Positions 62,933 to 64,000 of a stretch of 64,000 nt of DNA are shown piece by piece. The notes below the pieces were generated by a model, which had not been told where the DNA came from, did not search any database, and was given only the letters and a program-made list of their open reading frames with translations. Each line of letters starts with the position of its first letter. Positions within the stretch are counted from its first letter, which is position 1. A program made the translations under genes and the position numbers. This DNA comes from an uncultured Bacteroidales bacterium (GTDB lineage Bacteria; Bacteroidota; Bacteroidia; Bacteroidales; Muribaculaceae), in NCBI GenBank assembly GCA_902800715.1, contig CADCFN010000001.1, forward strand, positions 1 to 64,000, written 5' to 3'.

Positions 62933-64000
62933 TCACTTTTTATCGGGATTAGGCATCTTGAAGATGCGGTTCCAGCGGATGCCGCCTTTAAACAGCGTGT
63001 GATCCTTGTCAAACGAGATGAGGATGATGGCAGGCGTGCCCACGATGTGGTCCTCGGGCACGAAGCCCCAGTAGCGGGAGTCAAGCGAGTTGTCACGGTT
63101 GTCGCCCTGCATCCAGTAGTAGTCCATCTTGAAGGTGTAGCTCGTTGCGGGCTTGCCGTTGATGAGAATCTGATTGCCTTTGACCTCGAGGGTGTTGCCC
63201 TCATAATTGCGTATGCAGCGCTCGTAGAGCGGCAGGTTCTGCAAGGTCAAATCCACCTTAGCGCCCTTCTTGGGAATCCAGATGGGACCATAATTGGCGC
63301 GCGTCCAGCCGTAATCGACGCCCACGGGATAGGTGGTTATCGTCTCGCTGGGGTCAGGCTGAATGCGCTCGACCATCTTCACCCAAGGCTTGGACTGGAG
63401 GTTCTTCTTCATCTCCTGGGTGAGCAGGAGCACGTACTGGTTGCCACTGCCATGACGGTCGTCATTGCTGATGCCCAGTTCGTCATACAACTCGTCGGTG
63501 ATGGGAGTGCCGTCGGTCTCGACATAGTAGAGGTACTGCACGCGCTCGGGCTGTGGAATGGCCTTGCCGTTGGCATAGACGATTCCGTCCTTAATCTGCA
63601 GCGTCTCGCCAGGCAGACCCAGACAGCGCTTCACATAGTTGTCGCGGCGGTCAACGGGGCGGTAGACGATATCGCCGAACTGTGACTTGTTGTTGCGCAC
63701 CACATCGCGGCCATACATCTGGCACAGGGTGTAATAGTCGGGATTGGGCATCTTGAGGGCCACGGTGTCACCGGCAGGAAAGTTGAACACGACGATGTCC
63801 ATGCGTTCCACGTTACGCAAGCCTTTCAGACGATGGTAGTCAAGCTGCGGATGCTCGATATAGGACTTGCAGTTGAGGATGGGCAAGGTATTCTGCGCCA
63901 ACGGGAAATGCAGCGGTGTCTGAGGCACGCGGGGACCGTAGGTCACCTTATTGACCCACAGGAAATCGCCCGTGAGCAGTGACTTCTCCAGTGACGAGGA
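62933..64000 (-). CDS. lepB: Signal peptidase I (5' end beyond the window)
   Basis: At least 355 residues of a type I signal peptidase; the start lies beyond base 64000. The first visible residues, SSSLEKSLLTGDFLWVNK, are box B with the nucleophilic Ser just before Leu-Glu. Box D has the general-base Lys in YVKRCLGLPGE, and box E is MQGDNRDNSLDSRYWG. Between boxes D and E there is a long insertion (about 150 residues) typical of Bacteroidota signal peptidases. It removes signal peptides at the outer face of the inner membrane, and so serves the many secreted proteins in this window. Downstream is WbqC on the same strand. Confidence 0.95.
   Translation of the reverse strand, partial: SSSLEKSLLTGDFLWVNKVTYGPRVPQTPLHFPLAQNTLPILNCKSYIEHPQLDYHRLKGLRNVERMDIVVFNFPAGDTVALKMPNPDYYTLCQMYGRDVVRNNKSQFGDIVYRPVDRRDNYVKRCLGLPGETLQIKDGIVYANGKAIPQPERVQYLYYVETDGTPITDELYDELGISNDDRHGSGNQYVLLLTQEMKKNLQSKPWVKMVERIQPDPSETITTYPVGVDYGWTRANYGPIWIPKKGAKVDLTLQNLPLYERCIRNYEGNTLEVKGNQILINGKPATSYTFKMDYYWMQGDNRDNSLDSRYWGFVPEDHIVGTPAIILISFDKDHTLFKGGIRWNRIFKMPNPDKK

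Overview
The window reads as chromosomal DNA of a member of the order Bacteroidales (phylum Bacteroidota), most likely a gut or rumen Muribaculaceae/Prevotellaceae-type organism. The evidence is indirect but consistent: promoters fit the Bacteroidota pattern TTTG-N19/20-TAnnTTTG, start codons lack Shine-Dalgarno sequences, typical Bacteroidales families are present (DUF2851, DUF4919, WbqC beside signal peptidase I, a DUF177-rpmF-fabH-era-der block), and a Kdo transferase points to a Gram-negative envelope. Genus cannot be decided from the sequence alone.

Layout. 1-9750: secreted surface proteins, mostly on the minus strand: a frameshifted BspA-like protein, a FISUMP-domain protein with half a dockerin, a giant C10-peptidase/BspA/dockerin protein whose catalytic Cys is Ala, and an LRR_5/dockerin protein. 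A phage-type N-acetylmuramidase on the plus strand interrupts them. 9920-18865: tRNA-Phe, a multipass membrane protein, DUF2851, an NlpC/P60 hydrolase, a strip of decayed DNA (14.2-14.95 kb), a Rieske-like lipoprotein, a family 2 glycosyltransferase and a class A penicillin-binding protein. 19354-33273: six consecutive same-strand genes for secreted BspA-type leucine-rich-repeat proteins, each ending in a dockerin. 33384-55021: largely housekeeping: an esterase, Rel/SpoT, a PgpH-like HD phosphodiesterase, fatty acid-CoA ligase, nagB, surE, gltX, waaA, a CotH/dockerin protein, then DUF177-rpmF-fabH-era-der. 55338-61451: two unknown secreted proteins and two more LRR_5/dockerin genes. 61518-64000: tRNA-Met(CAT), a candidate small RNA, WbqC and the 5'-truncated end of lepB.

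The most distinctive content is the dockerin surface-protein system. Eleven proteins end in a two-repeat dockerin-like domain or carry half of one, over unrelated front ends (LRR_5, DUF285/BspA plus C10, CotH, FISUMP), and no cohesin or scaffoldin is visible. Members share nearly identical DNA, and the 3' end of the gene at 22180 is a mosaic of the genes at 19354 and 20805. Three intergenic regions of the array carry the same palindrome, GACACT-TT-AGTGTC (one copy with a mismatch). Two of them repeat a whole cassette of terminator, palindrome, promoter and folded leader RNA, and two leaders contain a hairpin with a U-run before the start codon. I regard this array, with its shared operator-like site and structured or attenuated leaders, as the best candidate for an undescribed regulated surface-display system.

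Limits: no database search or alignment was run. Domain names come from recognising motifs in the translated sequence, and promoters, terminators and RNA structures from reading base pairing by eye.
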